Source of the DNA: Dethiobacter sp.
GTDB lineage: Bacteria > Bacillota > Dethiobacteria > Dethiobacterales > Dethiobacteraceae
Direction: 5' to 3'
DNA length: 64,000 bases
Assembly (NCBI GenBank): GCA_018333635.1
Contig: JAGXTL010000042.1
Location: forward strand, 32,445-96,444
The position numbers and the translations under genes were made by a program. Positions 27,399-36,156 of this stretch are shown piece after piece (the stretch's first letter is position 1; each line of letters opens with the position of its first letter). The notes below the pieces were generated by a model. It was not told the DNA's origin. It worked only from the letters and a program-made list of their open reading frames with translations, and searched no databases.

Positions 27399-27490
27399 AC
27401 TTAGGATTATCTCGATCTGAAATGATAGGCTGCAAATCGGGGTGTTAGCAGTTTAAATTACGGTATAATTTGCGATATAGGAGAATAGCA

Positions 27491-28645
27491 ATGGCAAAAA
27501 TTGAATTTATTGCCACCGCCGCTTTCGGCTTGGAAGCGGTGGTGGCAAAAGAGTTAAAAGTTCTGGGGTATACTGATCAACTGGTGGAGAACGGGCGCGT
27601 CACTTTCCGAGGCGATGAAGAAGCGATGTGCCGGACGAATCTCTGGCTCCGTTCCGCCGATCGGGTCTTACTGAAAATGGGTGAATTTGAGGCAGCCACT
27701 TTTGAGGAGTTGTTCCAGCAGACTAAGGCATTGCCTTGGGCAGATCTTTTGCCGGCAGACGCCGAGTTTCCGGTGGATGGCAAATCAATTAAATCGAAAC
27801 TGTTTAGTGTGTCTGACTGCCAGGCAATTGTGAAAAAAGCAATCGTTGAAAAAATTAAGCAGTCATACAAACAGAACTGGTTTGCGGAGACGGGTGCGCG
27901 CTATAAAATAGAGGTGGCGCTACTGAAAGATAGAGCTACTCTCACCGTAGATACAAGCGGTGCCGGTTTGCACAAACGCGGTTACAGGGAATTATCTACC
28001 AAGGCTCCGCTCAGGGAAACACAGGCTGCCGCTTTAGTGCGCTTAAGCAACTGGCCGGCAGAGCAGGTGTTGGCAGATCCGCTCTGCGGTTCCGGGACTA
28101 TTCCCATTGAAGCAGCCATGTCGGCGCTTAATTTGGCTCCGGGATTGAACCGCCGCTTTGTGGCGGAATCATGGCCCCACATTCCCGCCAAATTATGGGA
28201 GAGAGGACGGGAAGAGGCGAGAAGCGTTGCGTTGCGGGGGCGGACTTTGCGGATTATCGGTACTGATATAGACGAAAAAGTGCTTAGTCTTGCCCGGCAT
28301 CATGCCCGCAAAGCTGGGGTGGAAGAGTATATCCACTTTCAACAGTTGCCTTTGGCACAGTTTCGTTCACGTTATGAGCACGGCTCGATAATCTGCAACC
28401 CACCTTACGGAGAGAGATTAGGCGAAGTGCGTGAAGCGGAAGTTATTTATCGAGAAATGCGTCAGGTAATTGCTAAACATCCGACTTGGTCACTATTTCT
28501 CCTGACATCTCATTTGGGTTTCGAGCAGATATTCGGACGGCCTGCCAGCAAAAAAAGAAAACTTTACAATGGCAGGATTCAATGTAATTATTATCTCTAC
28601 CATGGGCCGGAACCTAAGGCTAAGGAGCGGGAAGAAAAAGTTTAG
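27491..28645 (+). CDS. THUMP-domain class I SAM RNA methyltransferase (RlmL/YpsC-like)
   Basis: A 384-residue rRNA methyltransferase-like protein. An N-terminal ferredoxin-like/THUMP region (1-160) precedes a methyltransferase domain with VLADPLCGSGTIPIEAA (SAM binding), TDIDEKVL and the catalytic IICNPPYGERLG. NPPYG indicates N-methylation of guanine, as for 23S rRNA m2G in RlmL. The ATG at 27491 follows AGGAGAAT; the frame opens seven codons earlier. Confidence 0.9.
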   Translation: MAKIEFIATAAFGLEAVVAKELKVLGYTDQLVENGRVTFRGDEEAMCRTNLWLRSADRVLLKMGEFEAATFEELFQQTKALPWADLLPADAEFPVDGKSIKSKLFSVSDCQAIVKKAIVEKIKQSYKQNWFAETGARYKIEVALLKDRATLTVDTSGAGLHKRGYRELSTKAPLRETQAAALVRLSNWPAEQVLADPLCGSGTIPIEAAMSALNLAPGLNRRFVAESWPHIPAKLWERGREEARSVALRGRTLRIIGTDIDEKVLSLARHHARKAGVEEYIHFQQLPLAQFRSRYEHGSIICNPPYGERLGEVREAEVIYREMRQVIAKHPTWSLFLLTSHLGFEQIFGRPASKKRKLYNGRIQCNYYLYHGPEPKAKEREEKV

Positions 28646-28697
28646 GCTTGTGCCGCGGCAGTGTAAATCAGGAGATAAAAAGGAAATAGGCTGCTTT

Positions 28698-28704
28698 TGT
28701 CGAA
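28698..28704 (+). promoter_or_regulatory. TGTCGAA (Spo0A-box-like) site before the second kinase
   Basis: A perfect TGTCGAA lies 42 bases before the ATG of the second CxxCH kinase, in the same orientation and nearly the same distance as the copy before the first kinase. The rest of the 100-base gap is T-rich, with TTGACA at 28728-28733 close to the ribosome site. Confidence 0.35.
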
Positions 28705-28746
28705 ATTAACACGGTTGTTTTTTTTATTGACAAAGGTGGTTTTTTT

Positions 28747-30423
28747 ATGTTTTTTCTGCACAGGCGTTCACTTGTATGGCGTTATCTGTGGATTTTGAGT
28801 TTTTTGACAGTTATTATTTTGACGTTGAACTTTTTTTGGAGCAGTGCGAAGTTAAGGAGTAGCGAGTTTTCTCACTTGAGAAATAAAGCCTCTGCCCTGA
28901 CTGAGCAGTTTGTTTCCATGCGCTCGCTCATCGCAGAAAATCAGCAGAGGATTAACTTTGATGCCGCAGGTAATTTTGAATTCAGACACTTAAATCCGGC
29001 TGCGGCGGGCAAGGGAGTAAGCGAATTCTTCGCCGGCCGGACATCTTATCTCATTAAACAGACAAGGCTCAATGCCCGTAATCCGCAAAACTTGCCGGAC
29101 GCATTCGAGCGTGAGGCGCTCAGCAATTTTGCGGAAAATCCAGGGTTGACAGAGTTGTATAGAGCATACATGTTGAACGGTAAACCAGTATTCCGTTATA
29201 TTACCCCGATCTATCTGGAAGAAGCCTGCTTGGCTTGTCACGGCGAGCCTGCCGGCAAGCCGGATGTGGTAGGCTTTCCGCGTGAGGGTCTGCGGGGAGG
29301 GGAACTGGCGGGTGCTATCAGTGTGCTGATTCCAATGGAAGAAACGCAGCTTACGCTGGCTGACAGCCGGAACAGTTTATTGATTTTCAGCTTGGTTTTA
29401 CTTGTCACTATTTTGCTTGGAAGTTTAGTATTAACTGCCCGTTTAGTGATTCGTCCCTTGCAGGAGATTGCTAAAATGGCGCAGCAGGTGGCCAAAGGTG
29501 ACTTAGGCGCTAAATTTGACGAAATTACTGCATATGGCGAAGTGGCTGCTCTAGCGCACGAGTTTTCTGTGATGCTTAACACTCTAAAGGATCTCTATCA
29601 GAATATGGAGCGCAAGGTGAAATCACGTACGCGGGAGATAGAGGCAGCCAACCTGCGCTTGCAGGAAGGGCAAAAATATCTGACTCAGCTCAATTATAAA
29701 TTAAGTGAAAACAGCCGCTTGAAAAGTGAGTTTATGGCTACAGTAACCCATGAACTGAAGACTCCGCTTACCGCTATTGTGGCTTTCTGCGAGATTTTAT
29801 TAGATGAGATCCCCGGGCCGCTAAACGGAGAGCAAAAAGAGGATCTGCTGGATATTAAAACGAGTGCTCAGCAGCTCATGATTTTAATCAGCGATATTTT
29901 AGATATGGCCAAGTTTGAGGCGGGCGCTTTGCGTGTTGAAAAAGAGCAGGTTGATTTAAACGATGTCTTTCGTGTTGTGCGGCGCACCATGTCTGCCATT
30001 GCTTACCAGAACAATATCCGTCTTACGGTTGCCAGATCTGAGTTGCCGCTGTTAATGGGTGACCCGGAAAGGCTGCGGCAAATAATTTGTAATCTCATCT
30101 CTAATTCGATTAAATTTGTTAAAGAGGGAGGAGAGATAACAGTTTCCGCAGAAGCAGAGAGCAATTTTGCAGCTATCTCTGTTGCTGATACCGGTGAGGG
30201 GATTCCGCCGGAACTAATGCCGCATATCTTTGAAAAATTCAGACAGGGAGAAGAATCGCTAAAGCGTCGGCGAGGTGGCACAGGCTTGGGGCTGGCGCTT
30301 GTGAAAACGCTGGCAGAACTGCATGACGGCAGCGTGTCGGTTAAAAGTGAGCTAGGCAAAGGAACCACATTCACCGTACGGATTCCATTTGTAAGGCTGG
30401 GGGGAGGAGGAAGCGATGAATAG
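28747..30423 (+). CDS. Second membrane histidine kinase with CxxCH (DUF3365-type) sensor
   Basis: A 558-residue paralogue of the kinase at 1779-3428. Helix 1 is at residues 12-31. The external domain has CLACHGEP (Cys161, Cys164, His165), with the flanking FEFRHLNPAA and GFPREGL motifs also found in the first kinase. Helix 2 is at 210-232, HAMP at 233-285, the H box THELKTP (His335), then an HATPase with NLISNSIKF, DTGEGI and GTGLGLALVK. Its stop overlaps the regulator ATG by eight bases. No reductase gene is adjacent, so the target is unknown. Confidence 0.91.
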   Translation: MFFLHRRSLVWRYLWILSFLTVIILTLNFFWSSAKLRSSEFSHLRNKASALTEQFVSMRSLIAENQQRINFDAAGNFEFRHLNPAAAGKGVSEFFAGRTSYLIKQTRLNARNPQNLPDAFEREALSNFAENPGLTELYRAYMLNGKPVFRYITPIYLEEACLACHGEPAGKPDVVGFPREGLRGGELAGAISVLIPMEETQLTLADSRNSLLIFSLVLLVTILLGSLVLTARLVIRPLQEIAKMAQQVAKGDLGAKFDEITAYGEVAALAHEFSVMLNTLKDLYQNMERKVKSRTREIEAANLRLQEGQKYLTQLNYKLSENSRLKSEFMATVTHELKTPLTAIVAFCEILLDEIPGPLNGEQKEDLLDIKTSAQQLMILISDILDMAKFEAGALRVEKEQVDLNDVFRVVRRTMSAIAYQNNIRLTVARSELPLLMGDPERLRQIICNLISNSIKFVKEGGEITVSAEAESNFAAISVADTGEGIPPELMPHIFEKFRQGEESLKRRRGGTGLGLALVKTLAELHDGSVSVKSELGKGTTFTVRIPFVRLGGGGSDE

Positions 30424-31126
30424 CAAAACAACAAAAATATTGGTGGTTGATGATGAGCCTAAAATCAGGCGAATTGTCGAACAAAGCCTGCGTAAAGATG
30501 CGTATCGTGTTGTTCACGCTTGTGACGGTAAGGAAGCAATGCAGAAAATTGCTGCTGAACAACCTGATCTGATTGTTTTGGATCTGATGATGCCGGAAAT
30601 GGATGGCTTTGAAGTTTGCAGAGAGATGCGCAGCCGTGGTGACAATACTCCCGTGATTATCCTCACAGCCAAAGATGAGCTGGAAGATAAAGCTCAAGGG
30701 TTTAACTTGGGTGTGGATGACTATGTAACTAAACCGTTTAGTCCTTCGGAACTGGCGCTGCGGGTTAAAGCCGTACTGCGCCGGGTTGGCGGAGAGGATT
30801 TGGCTCCGCGCTTGAAAGAAGGCACATTTAATGACGGCAGGCTCTATATTAATAGCAAGACACGGGAAACAAAATTAAATAATGACGGCGTATATTTGAC
30901 TGCCAAAGAATTTGATTTGCTTTGGGTATTGGCTAATAATCCCGGGGTGGTCTATAGCCGTGACCAATTGCTAGATATGGTCTGGGGTAACGAGTATTTC
31001 GGTGATTCGGGCACGGTGACAGTTTTAATCAGGCGCATCAGGGAGAAAATAGAGAAAGATCCTGCAAACCCGACATATCTGAAAACAGTGTGGGGGATCG
31101 GCTATAAGTTTGAAGCAGCCTTATAA
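30416..31126 (+). CDS. OmpR-family response regulator, partner of the second kinase
   Basis: A 236-residue response regulator. The receiver has VDDEPKIRR, phospho-acceptor Asp56 (LDLMMPEMDG) and KPFSP. The winged-helix output ends WGIGYKFEAAL. It is a paralogue of the regulator at 1052-1744, but the recognition-helix region (SGTVTVLIRRIREKIE) differs from that of the first (SNAVNVFINRLRQKIE). This suggests related but distinct operators. The ATG sits in a GGGGGAGGAGG-rich context inside the kinase gene. Confidence 0.94.
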   Translation: MNSKTTKILVVDDEPKIRRIVEQSLRKDAYRVVHACDGKEAMQKIAAEQPDLIVLDLMMPEMDGFEVCREMRSRGDNTPVIILTAKDELEDKAQGFNLGVDDYVTKPFSPSELALRVKAVLRRVGGEDLAPRLKEGTFNDGRLYINSKTRETKLNNDGVYLTAKEFDLLWVLANNPGVVYSRDQLLDMVWGNEYFGDSGTVTVLIRRIREKIEKDPANPTYLKTVWGIGYKFEAAL

Positions 31127-31155
31127 AAGGGAAGAATGGATAGAGAGGGATTTGT

Positions 31156-31524
31156 GTGCTGCGCTGTGGTGTTGATATCATCGAGATAAAAAGAGTGAGC
31201 CGGGCTTATCACAAACAACCCCGGCTTTTTCTGAAACGGCTTTTTACTGACCGTGAAGTCAGCCAACTGCTGCTTCGCTCCCATATCGGAAAACATTTGG
31301 CTGTCCGTTTTGCCGGAAAAGAGGCTGTCTTTAAAGCGCTGGGGGTAGGACAGGGTTCAATCGCTTGGACTGATGTGGAAATATTATCTCTGCCAAGCGG
31401 AGAACCTGTGGTTTTCTTACACGGCAAGGCTGCGCAAAGAGCAGAGGATCTGGGACTTAAAAAAATCATTCTTTCCCTGAGCCACTGCCGGGAGTACGCC
31501 GTGGCTCAGGTAGTCGCTACATAA
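31156..31524 (+). CDS. acpS: Holo-[acyl-carrier-protein] synthase
   Basis: A 122-residue phosphopantetheinyl transferase that activates acyl carrier protein. GVDIIEI (Asp7) and RFAGKEAVFKALG (Glu56) supply the magnesium ligands. The start is GTG 31156 after GAGGGA. In Bacillus, acpS heads acpS-ydcC-alr-ndoAI-ndoA; here the same genes occur in order over 12 kb with others inserted. Confidence 0.93.
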   Translation: MLRCGVDIIEIKRVSRAYHKQPRLFLKRLFTDREVSQLLLRSHIGKHLAVRFAGKEAVFKALGVGQGSIAWTDVEILSLPSGEPVVFLHGKAAQRAEDLGLKKIILSLSHCREYAVAQVVAT

Positions 31525-31644
31525 TCTCTTACAGAGCAATAAAATTGCGCAAATAAATAAGACTTTCTCTTGACTATCGTAATGTGTTCTGGTACGCTGA
31601 GAAAAAGCCGAGTAATTTTATCGGGATTTGGCGGGTAAGCAAAG

Positions 31645-32067
31645 ATGAGGGTTTCTGCTAAAGGAGAAAATGGTGTCCGTGCGATGACGATTCTGGCGTT
31701 GGAATTCCGAGCCGGACCTGTTCCGTTGCGGGAAATTGCCGCGCGGGAGGGGCTATCTTATCAATTTCTGGAGCAAATATTTTTGCTTTTGCGCCGGGCA
31801 GGGTTGATAACATCGGTGCGAGGAGCTAAAGGAGGCTACGCTCTAGCCCGCCCGCCGGAAGAAATTAAGGTGGGGGAGGTGTTGCGGGTGCTGGATGGGC
31901 CCATTGCACCGGTGGAATGTGTGGGCGAAGGAAATAGCGACGCCTGCGGAAGAATTGCCGCCTGTCTTACCCGGGGCATCTGGGAGCGGTTGCGGGACCG
32001 GATGTCGGAAGTATTAGATGAGATTACGCTGGCCGATGTGATAAATACACCGGCTGACTCTACATAG
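31645..32067 (+). CDS. iscR: Rrf2 family Fe-S regulator (IscR-like)
   Basis: A 140-residue winged-helix regulator. MRVSAKGENGVRAM and LREIAAREGLSYQFLEQIF form the DNA-binding part, and VRGAKGGYALARP the wing. Three cysteines (Cys92, Cys101, Cys107) match the IscR cluster-ligand arrangement, with a slightly longer first gap. It precedes iscS by 12 bases, so it probably controls the operon according to Fe-S status. Confidence 0.88.
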   Translation: MRVSAKGENGVRAMTILALEFRAGPVPLREIAAREGLSYQFLEQIFLLLRRAGLITSVRGAKGGYALARPPEEIKVGEVLRVLDGPIAPVECVGEGNSDACGRIAACLTRGIWERLRDRMSEVLDEITLADVINTPADST

Positions 32068-32079
32068 GAGGCTGACCAG

Positions 32080-33249
32080 ATGAAAAAAATCTATCTTGAC
32101 CACGGAGCTACCACACAGGCCAATCCTGATGTCTTGGAGGCGATGCTGCCTTATTTCAGCGAATTTTATGGTAATCCGTCAAGTATCCATTCCTTTGGCC
32201 GCGAGACGAAAAAGGCACTGGAAGAGGCACGGGAGAAGGTGGCGGCCGGGATTGGCGCCGAACCACGGGAGATTATTTTTACTTCCGGCGGCACGGAATC
32301 TGATAATATCGCCATTCGTGGCGCAGCGCGCGCACTGCAAAAAAAAGGCAATCATTTGATTACCAGCTCAGTTGAACATCATGCGGTGCTTGATGCTTGT
32401 CTTGCTTTGAAAGAGGAAGGCTACGAGCTTACTGTGCTGCCTGTTGATGAATATGGAATGGTCAGTGTCAAGGATGTGGAGGCGGCTATTACAAATAAAA
32501 CCATTCTCATTTCAATTATGATGGCCAACAATGAAGTGGGGACGGTGATGCCGGTTGCTGAAATCGGTAAAATGGCTCGTGAGCGAGGGATAACCTTTCA
32601 TACTGATGCCGTACAGGCTATTGGTTTGCTCCCCCTGAATGTAAACGACTTATACTGTGATCTGCTGTCACTGTCTGCCCATAAGTTCTATGGACCAAAG
32701 GGAGTTGGCATCTTGTATGTGCGTAAGGGGACCAAGTTGGATGTTTTTAATTTTGGCGGCGCTCAGGAGCGGAAAATGCGTCCTGGCACTGAAAACGTAC
32801 CGGGGATAATCGGCATGGGTAAGGCGGTGGAAGTGGCCGTTGCCGACAGGGAAAAGCGGTCTGCAAGAATAAGCTCACTGCGTGATAAGCTTATTCAGGG
32901 ACTGCTGAAAATTGAGGATACCAGGTTAAACGGTCATCCGGAGCAGCGTTTGCCCGGCAATGTAAATGTCTCCGTCAAGTATGTGGAAGGAGAGTCGATG
33001 ATTCTAAGTCTTGACCTGAAAGGAATTGCTGCTTCGAGCGGTTCCGCCTGTACATCAGGTTCGCTCGATCCGTCGCATGTGCTGATAGCCATGGGTCTTG
33101 ATCATCAACTGGCTCACGGTTCTTTGCGGATGACTTTGGGTACGGATAATACGGAAGAAGAGATTGATTACGTGCTGGCAGTAATGCCGGAGATTGTGGC
33201 GCGGTTGCGTTCCATGTCTTCCGTCTATGCAAGTAGCAAAAAGGAATAG
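32080..33249 (+). CDS. iscS: Cysteine desulfurase
   Basis: A 389-residue PLP enzyme that releases sulfur from cysteine for Fe-S clusters. MKKIYLDHGATTQ starts it. SAHKFYGPKGVGILY carries the PLP lysine and ASSGSACTSGS the catalytic cysteine on its short loop. TSGGTESDN is the phosphate site. The ATG follows TAGGAGG. It forms iscR-iscS-iscU. Confidence 0.95.
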   Translation: MKKIYLDHGATTQANPDVLEAMLPYFSEFYGNPSSIHSFGRETKKALEEAREKVAAGIGAEPREIIFTSGGTESDNIAIRGAARALQKKGNHLITSSVEHHAVLDACLALKEEGYELTVLPVDEYGMVSVKDVEAAITNKTILISIMMANNEVGTVMPVAEIGKMARERGITFHTDAVQAIGLLPLNVNDLYCDLLSLSAHKFYGPKGVGILYVRKGTKLDVFNFGGAQERKMRPGTENVPGIIGMGKAVEVAVADREKRSARISSLRDKLIQGLLKIEDTRLNGHPEQRLPGNVNVSVKYVEGESMILSLDLKGIAASSGSACTSGSLDPSHVLIAMGLDHQLAHGSLRMTLGTDNTEEEIDYVLAVMPEIVARLRSMSSVYASSKKE

Positions 33250-33260
33250 GGGTGGATAAG

Positions 33261-33638
33261 ATGTATACGGGGAAAGTAATGGAGCATTTCACTAATCCGC
33301 GCAATGTGGGAGAGATTGAAAATGCGGATGGTGTAGGTGAAGTGGGGAATATGAAGTGCGGCGATATTATGCGCATCTACATTAAAGTTAACGATCAAGA
33401 TGTAATTGAAGATGTTAAATTCAGAACCTTCGGTTGTGGTGCAGCCATCGCCACCAGCAGTGTGGTAACTGAGATGGTCAAAGGGAAAAAGTTAGACGAA
33501 GCCTTGGAAATCACTAATAAAAAGGTGGCGGAAGAGTTGGGCGGCCTGCCGGAGAATAAGATGCACTGTTCGAACTTGGCGGCAGATGCGTTGCATAAGG
33601 CGATTGAAGATTTGAAAAATAAAAGGAATAAAGAATAG
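33261..33638 (+). CDS. iscU: Fe-S cluster scaffold IscU/NifU-like
   Basis: A 125-residue scaffold protein. Three conserved cysteines lie in MKCGD, FGCGAA and HCSNLA. ATG 33261 follows AGGGGTGG; a GTG at 33252 is in frame but overlaps that site. It directly follows iscS and its stop abuts the next ATG. Confidence 0.95.
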   Translation: MYTGKVMEHFTNPRNVGEIENADGVGEVGNMKCGDIMRIYIKVNDQDVIEDVKFRTFGCGAAIATSSVVTEMVKGKKLDEALEITNKKVAEELGGLPENKMHCSNLAADALHKAIEDLKNKRNKE

Positions 33639-34031
33639 ATGGAGACAAACATGAACCCTTTGCTGTTGGCAAAAGATTTGGCTAATTCTATCTTGGCATC
33701 GGAGCAATACAGAGAGTTTGCTCGTGTCAAAGAAGAGATGGAGGCAAGCGAAAAAGCAGGCAGTTTGCTTAAAAAGTTCCGCGAGCAGCAACAGGCTTTA
33801 AGTGACAGCAAACTGCAGGGAAATAAAATTACGGAAGAACAGATGGATGAATTGGCGATACATCAGCAAGAAATGTTGGCTAATCCCGAAATTAGCGCCT
33901 ATTTTGCGGCAAAGAAAAATCTTGAAGAATTGCTCGCCGCCGTCAACGAGACAATTGCTCGTATCACAGGAATGGAGACGGGACGTGCCCATGGTCATGG
34001 CGGCGGTGGTTGCGGCTGCGCTTGCAAATAG
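33639..34031 (+). CDS. YlbF/YmcA family protein with cysteine-rich tail
   Basis: A 130-residue, mostly helical protein with the YlbF family core (LANSILASEQYREFARVKEE... and AYFAAKKNLEEL). The last residues, GHGGGGCGCACK, hold three cysteines after a His/Gly run. In Bacillus, YlbF and YmcA form with YaaT a complex that binds Fe-S clusters and affects mRNA processing, competence and sporulation. The gene starts on the base after the iscU stop. The tail as a metal or cluster site is inference. Confidence 0.82.
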   Translation: METNMNPLLLAKDLANSILASEQYREFARVKEEMEASEKAGSLLKKFREQQQALSDSKLQGNKITEEQMDELAIHQQEMLANPEISAYFAAKKNLEELLAAVNETIARITGMETGRAHGHGGGGCGCACK

Positions 34032-34095
34032 TTTTTCAAAGTAGCAGGCACGGGCATGAGGTAATCTATCTCTGAGCCAGGGGTGGTTAATAAGG

Positions 34096-35679
34096 ATGGA
34101 TGTTGTCACGGCTGCGAGGATGCGGGAGATTGACCTGCAGGCTACACGGGACTATGGGATATCAAGCGTAGTGCTTATGGAAAATGCCGGCTTGCGTCTG
34201 GCTGAGGCGATCCGCCAAAGAGAAAGTGACACTAATATTGTTATTGTTGCCGGGCGCGGCAATAATGGTGGCGATGGTTTTGTAGCGGCACGCCACCTCT
34301 TCCAGGAAAAAAATGTTTCGGTCTGGACGACTGCCTCGTTGCCTGAGTATGAAGGTGCTGCTTTTGAAAATTTCTCTATTTTGCAGAAACTGGGGATTTT
34401 GCACCGCAATCTTCAAGAAGAAGGTGCGCTGGCAGCGCTGACAGCAGCCCTCTGCCAGGCAGATCTGGTAGTCGATGCTTTGCTTGGTACCGGGATTACC
34501 CGGGATGTAGAGCCATTTTATGAAGCGATAATAGCATTGTTAAATACCAGCGAGGCTCCGGTGTTGTCTGTCGATATTCCTTCCGGTGTTTGCGCCGACA
34601 CCGGGAAAATCCGCAAAATTGCAGTTCAGGCAAATATGACGATAACTTTTGGGCTGCCGAAGCAAGGACTTTTGCTTTTTCCCGGCGCGGCTTTTACCGG
34701 CAGACTGGAAGTCGCTTATATTGGCATTCCGCCGGCACTGCTTACCGGCTCATCTTGTACCTTGCTTACAGCGACCGCAGTCGGCAACCTTATCCCGCAC
34801 AGGCCGGCTGATGCTCATAAAGGGACCTTCGGCACAGTGTTGCTGGTCGGCGGGTCCTTGGAGATGTCGGGCGCACTGGCTCTGGCGGCTCGCGCAGCGC
34901 TAAGGGGCGGATGCGGCCTGCTGTTTGCTGCCACACCACGCAGTGTACAGCATATTGTTGCCGGGCAGGTAGCAGAGGCTATCACAATTCCGCTGCCGGA
35001 GAGCAGTTCTGGTTATCTCCGCAAAGAAGCACTTGATGTCTTGCAGGAGAAGTGGTTATCTTGTCAGGCCGTGGCGGTGGGTCCCGGCTTGACGCAAAAT
35101 GAGGAAATTCTGCCTGTTCTCGCAGGTATCCTCTCGGAATGCCAGCTGCCTGTGGTACTTGATGCTGATGCCCTGAACTTGCTGGCCGCCCATCCCGAAA
35201 TATTGACCGGCCGGAGGGCGCCGCTGATACTCACCCCCCATCCCGGTGAAGCTGCCAGATTGCTTTCCTGCTGCACCGCGGAGATTCAGGCAGACAGACT
35301 GGGTGCGGCGCGGGAAATAGCAAAGATTTTCAGCAGCATAGTAGTGTTAAAGGGTGCGCATAGTATAATCTGTTGCCCCTCCGGTGAAGTGTCATTTAAT
35401 GTGACCGGCAACAGCGGTATGGCTACGGCAGGATGCGGCGATGTGTTGACAGGGTTGCTGGCAGCTCTTCTAGCTCAGGGTGTTGATGCAGTTGGAGCTG
35501 CCCGTCTAGGCGTTTACCTGCATGGGTTAGCCGGAGATTTGGCCGTCCGTTACTCCGGCCCAGCGGCCCTACTGGCCAGTGATGTAATTGAGTATATTTC
35601 CCAGGCATATCTGGAAACAGCAAAAATACATATGGAGAGAGGAGTAGGTAAAAATGTTGGCGAGAGAAGTAATGACTAG
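34096..35679 (+). CDS. nnrDE: Bifunctional NAD(P)H-hydrate epimerase/dehydratase
   Basis: A 527-residue repair enzyme for hydrated NAD(P)H. Residues 1-215 are the YjeF_N epimerase (VAGRGNNGGDGFVAARHL, VDALLGTG). Residues 230-510 are the ribokinase-like dehydratase with GPGL, TPHPGEAARL and NSGMATAGCGDVLTG. The ATG follows GGGGTGG. Its stop overlaps the CBS gene by 26 bases. Confidence 0.94.
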   Translation: MDVVTAARMREIDLQATRDYGISSVVLMENAGLRLAEAIRQRESDTNIVIVAGRGNNGGDGFVAARHLFQEKNVSVWTTASLPEYEGAAFENFSILQKLGILHRNLQEEGALAALTAALCQADLVVDALLGTGITRDVEPFYEAIIALLNTSEAPVLSVDIPSGVCADTGKIRKIAVQANMTITFGLPKQGLLLFPGAAFTGRLEVAYIGIPPALLTGSSCTLLTATAVGNLIPHRPADAHKGTFGTVLLVGGSLEMSGALALAARAALRGGCGLLFAATPRSVQHIVAGQVAEAITIPLPESSSGYLRKEALDVLQEKWLSCQAVAVGPGLTQNEEILPVLAGILSECQLPVVLDADALNLLAAHPEILTGRRAPLILTPHPGEAARLLSCCTAEIQADRLGAAREIAKIFSSIVVLKGAHSIICCPSGEVSFNVTGNSGMATAGCGDVLTGLLAALLAQGVDAVGAARLGVYLHGLAGDLAVRYSGPAALLASDVIEYISQAYLETAKIHMERGVGKNVGERSND

Positions 35680-36100
35680 AGATGTTGTCACTGTGACTTT
35701 AGCTGCTTCGGTAACTGAGGTCGCCCGTCTGTTGGTGGAGCATAAAGTCAGCGGTCTGCCTGTTGTTGATGAGAAGCACCGTGTTGTTGGCATGATTACT
35801 GAAGGAGACCTGATTTATAAAGATAAAAAGGTGCATATGCCTGCTTTTTTGGAAATCCTGGGTGGGGTAATTTATTTAGAAAACCCGCAGCGTATAGTTA
35901 ATGATCTGAAAAAAATGACGGCCACTAAAGTTGCGGAAGTAATGACAAACAAAGTCTATACCGTAAAAGAAGATGCGTCCATGGAAGATATCGCTACTAT
36001 TATGGTGGAGCGACAGGTTAACCGACTGCCGGTTGTGGACCAGGATGGCAAACTGGTAGGCATTATCAGTAGGCAGGATTTGGTTAAGGCTATGATCTAG
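35654..36100 (+). CDS. CBS-domain protein
   Basis: A 148-residue protein of two CBS domains (residues 1-55 and 90-148): VSGLPVVDEKHRVVGMITEGDLI and VNRLPVVDQDGKLVGIISRQDLV. Such stand-alone pairs bind adenine nucleotides, but the regulated partner is not known. It starts within the end of nnrDE behind GGAGTAGG and is probably translationally coupled. Confidence 0.88.
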   Translation: MLAREVMTRDVVTVTLAASVTEVARLLVEHKVSGLPVVDEKHRVVGMITEGDLIYKDKKVHMPAFLEILGGVIYLENPQRIVNDLKKMTATKVAEVMTNKVYTVKEDASMEDIATIMVERQVNRLPVVDQDGKLVGIISRQDLVKAMI

Positions 36101-36156
36101 AGACCTGGCAGATCTGCGAGTTTGCCGGGCAGGCTCACAGAAAGGGGAGTTTTGTT

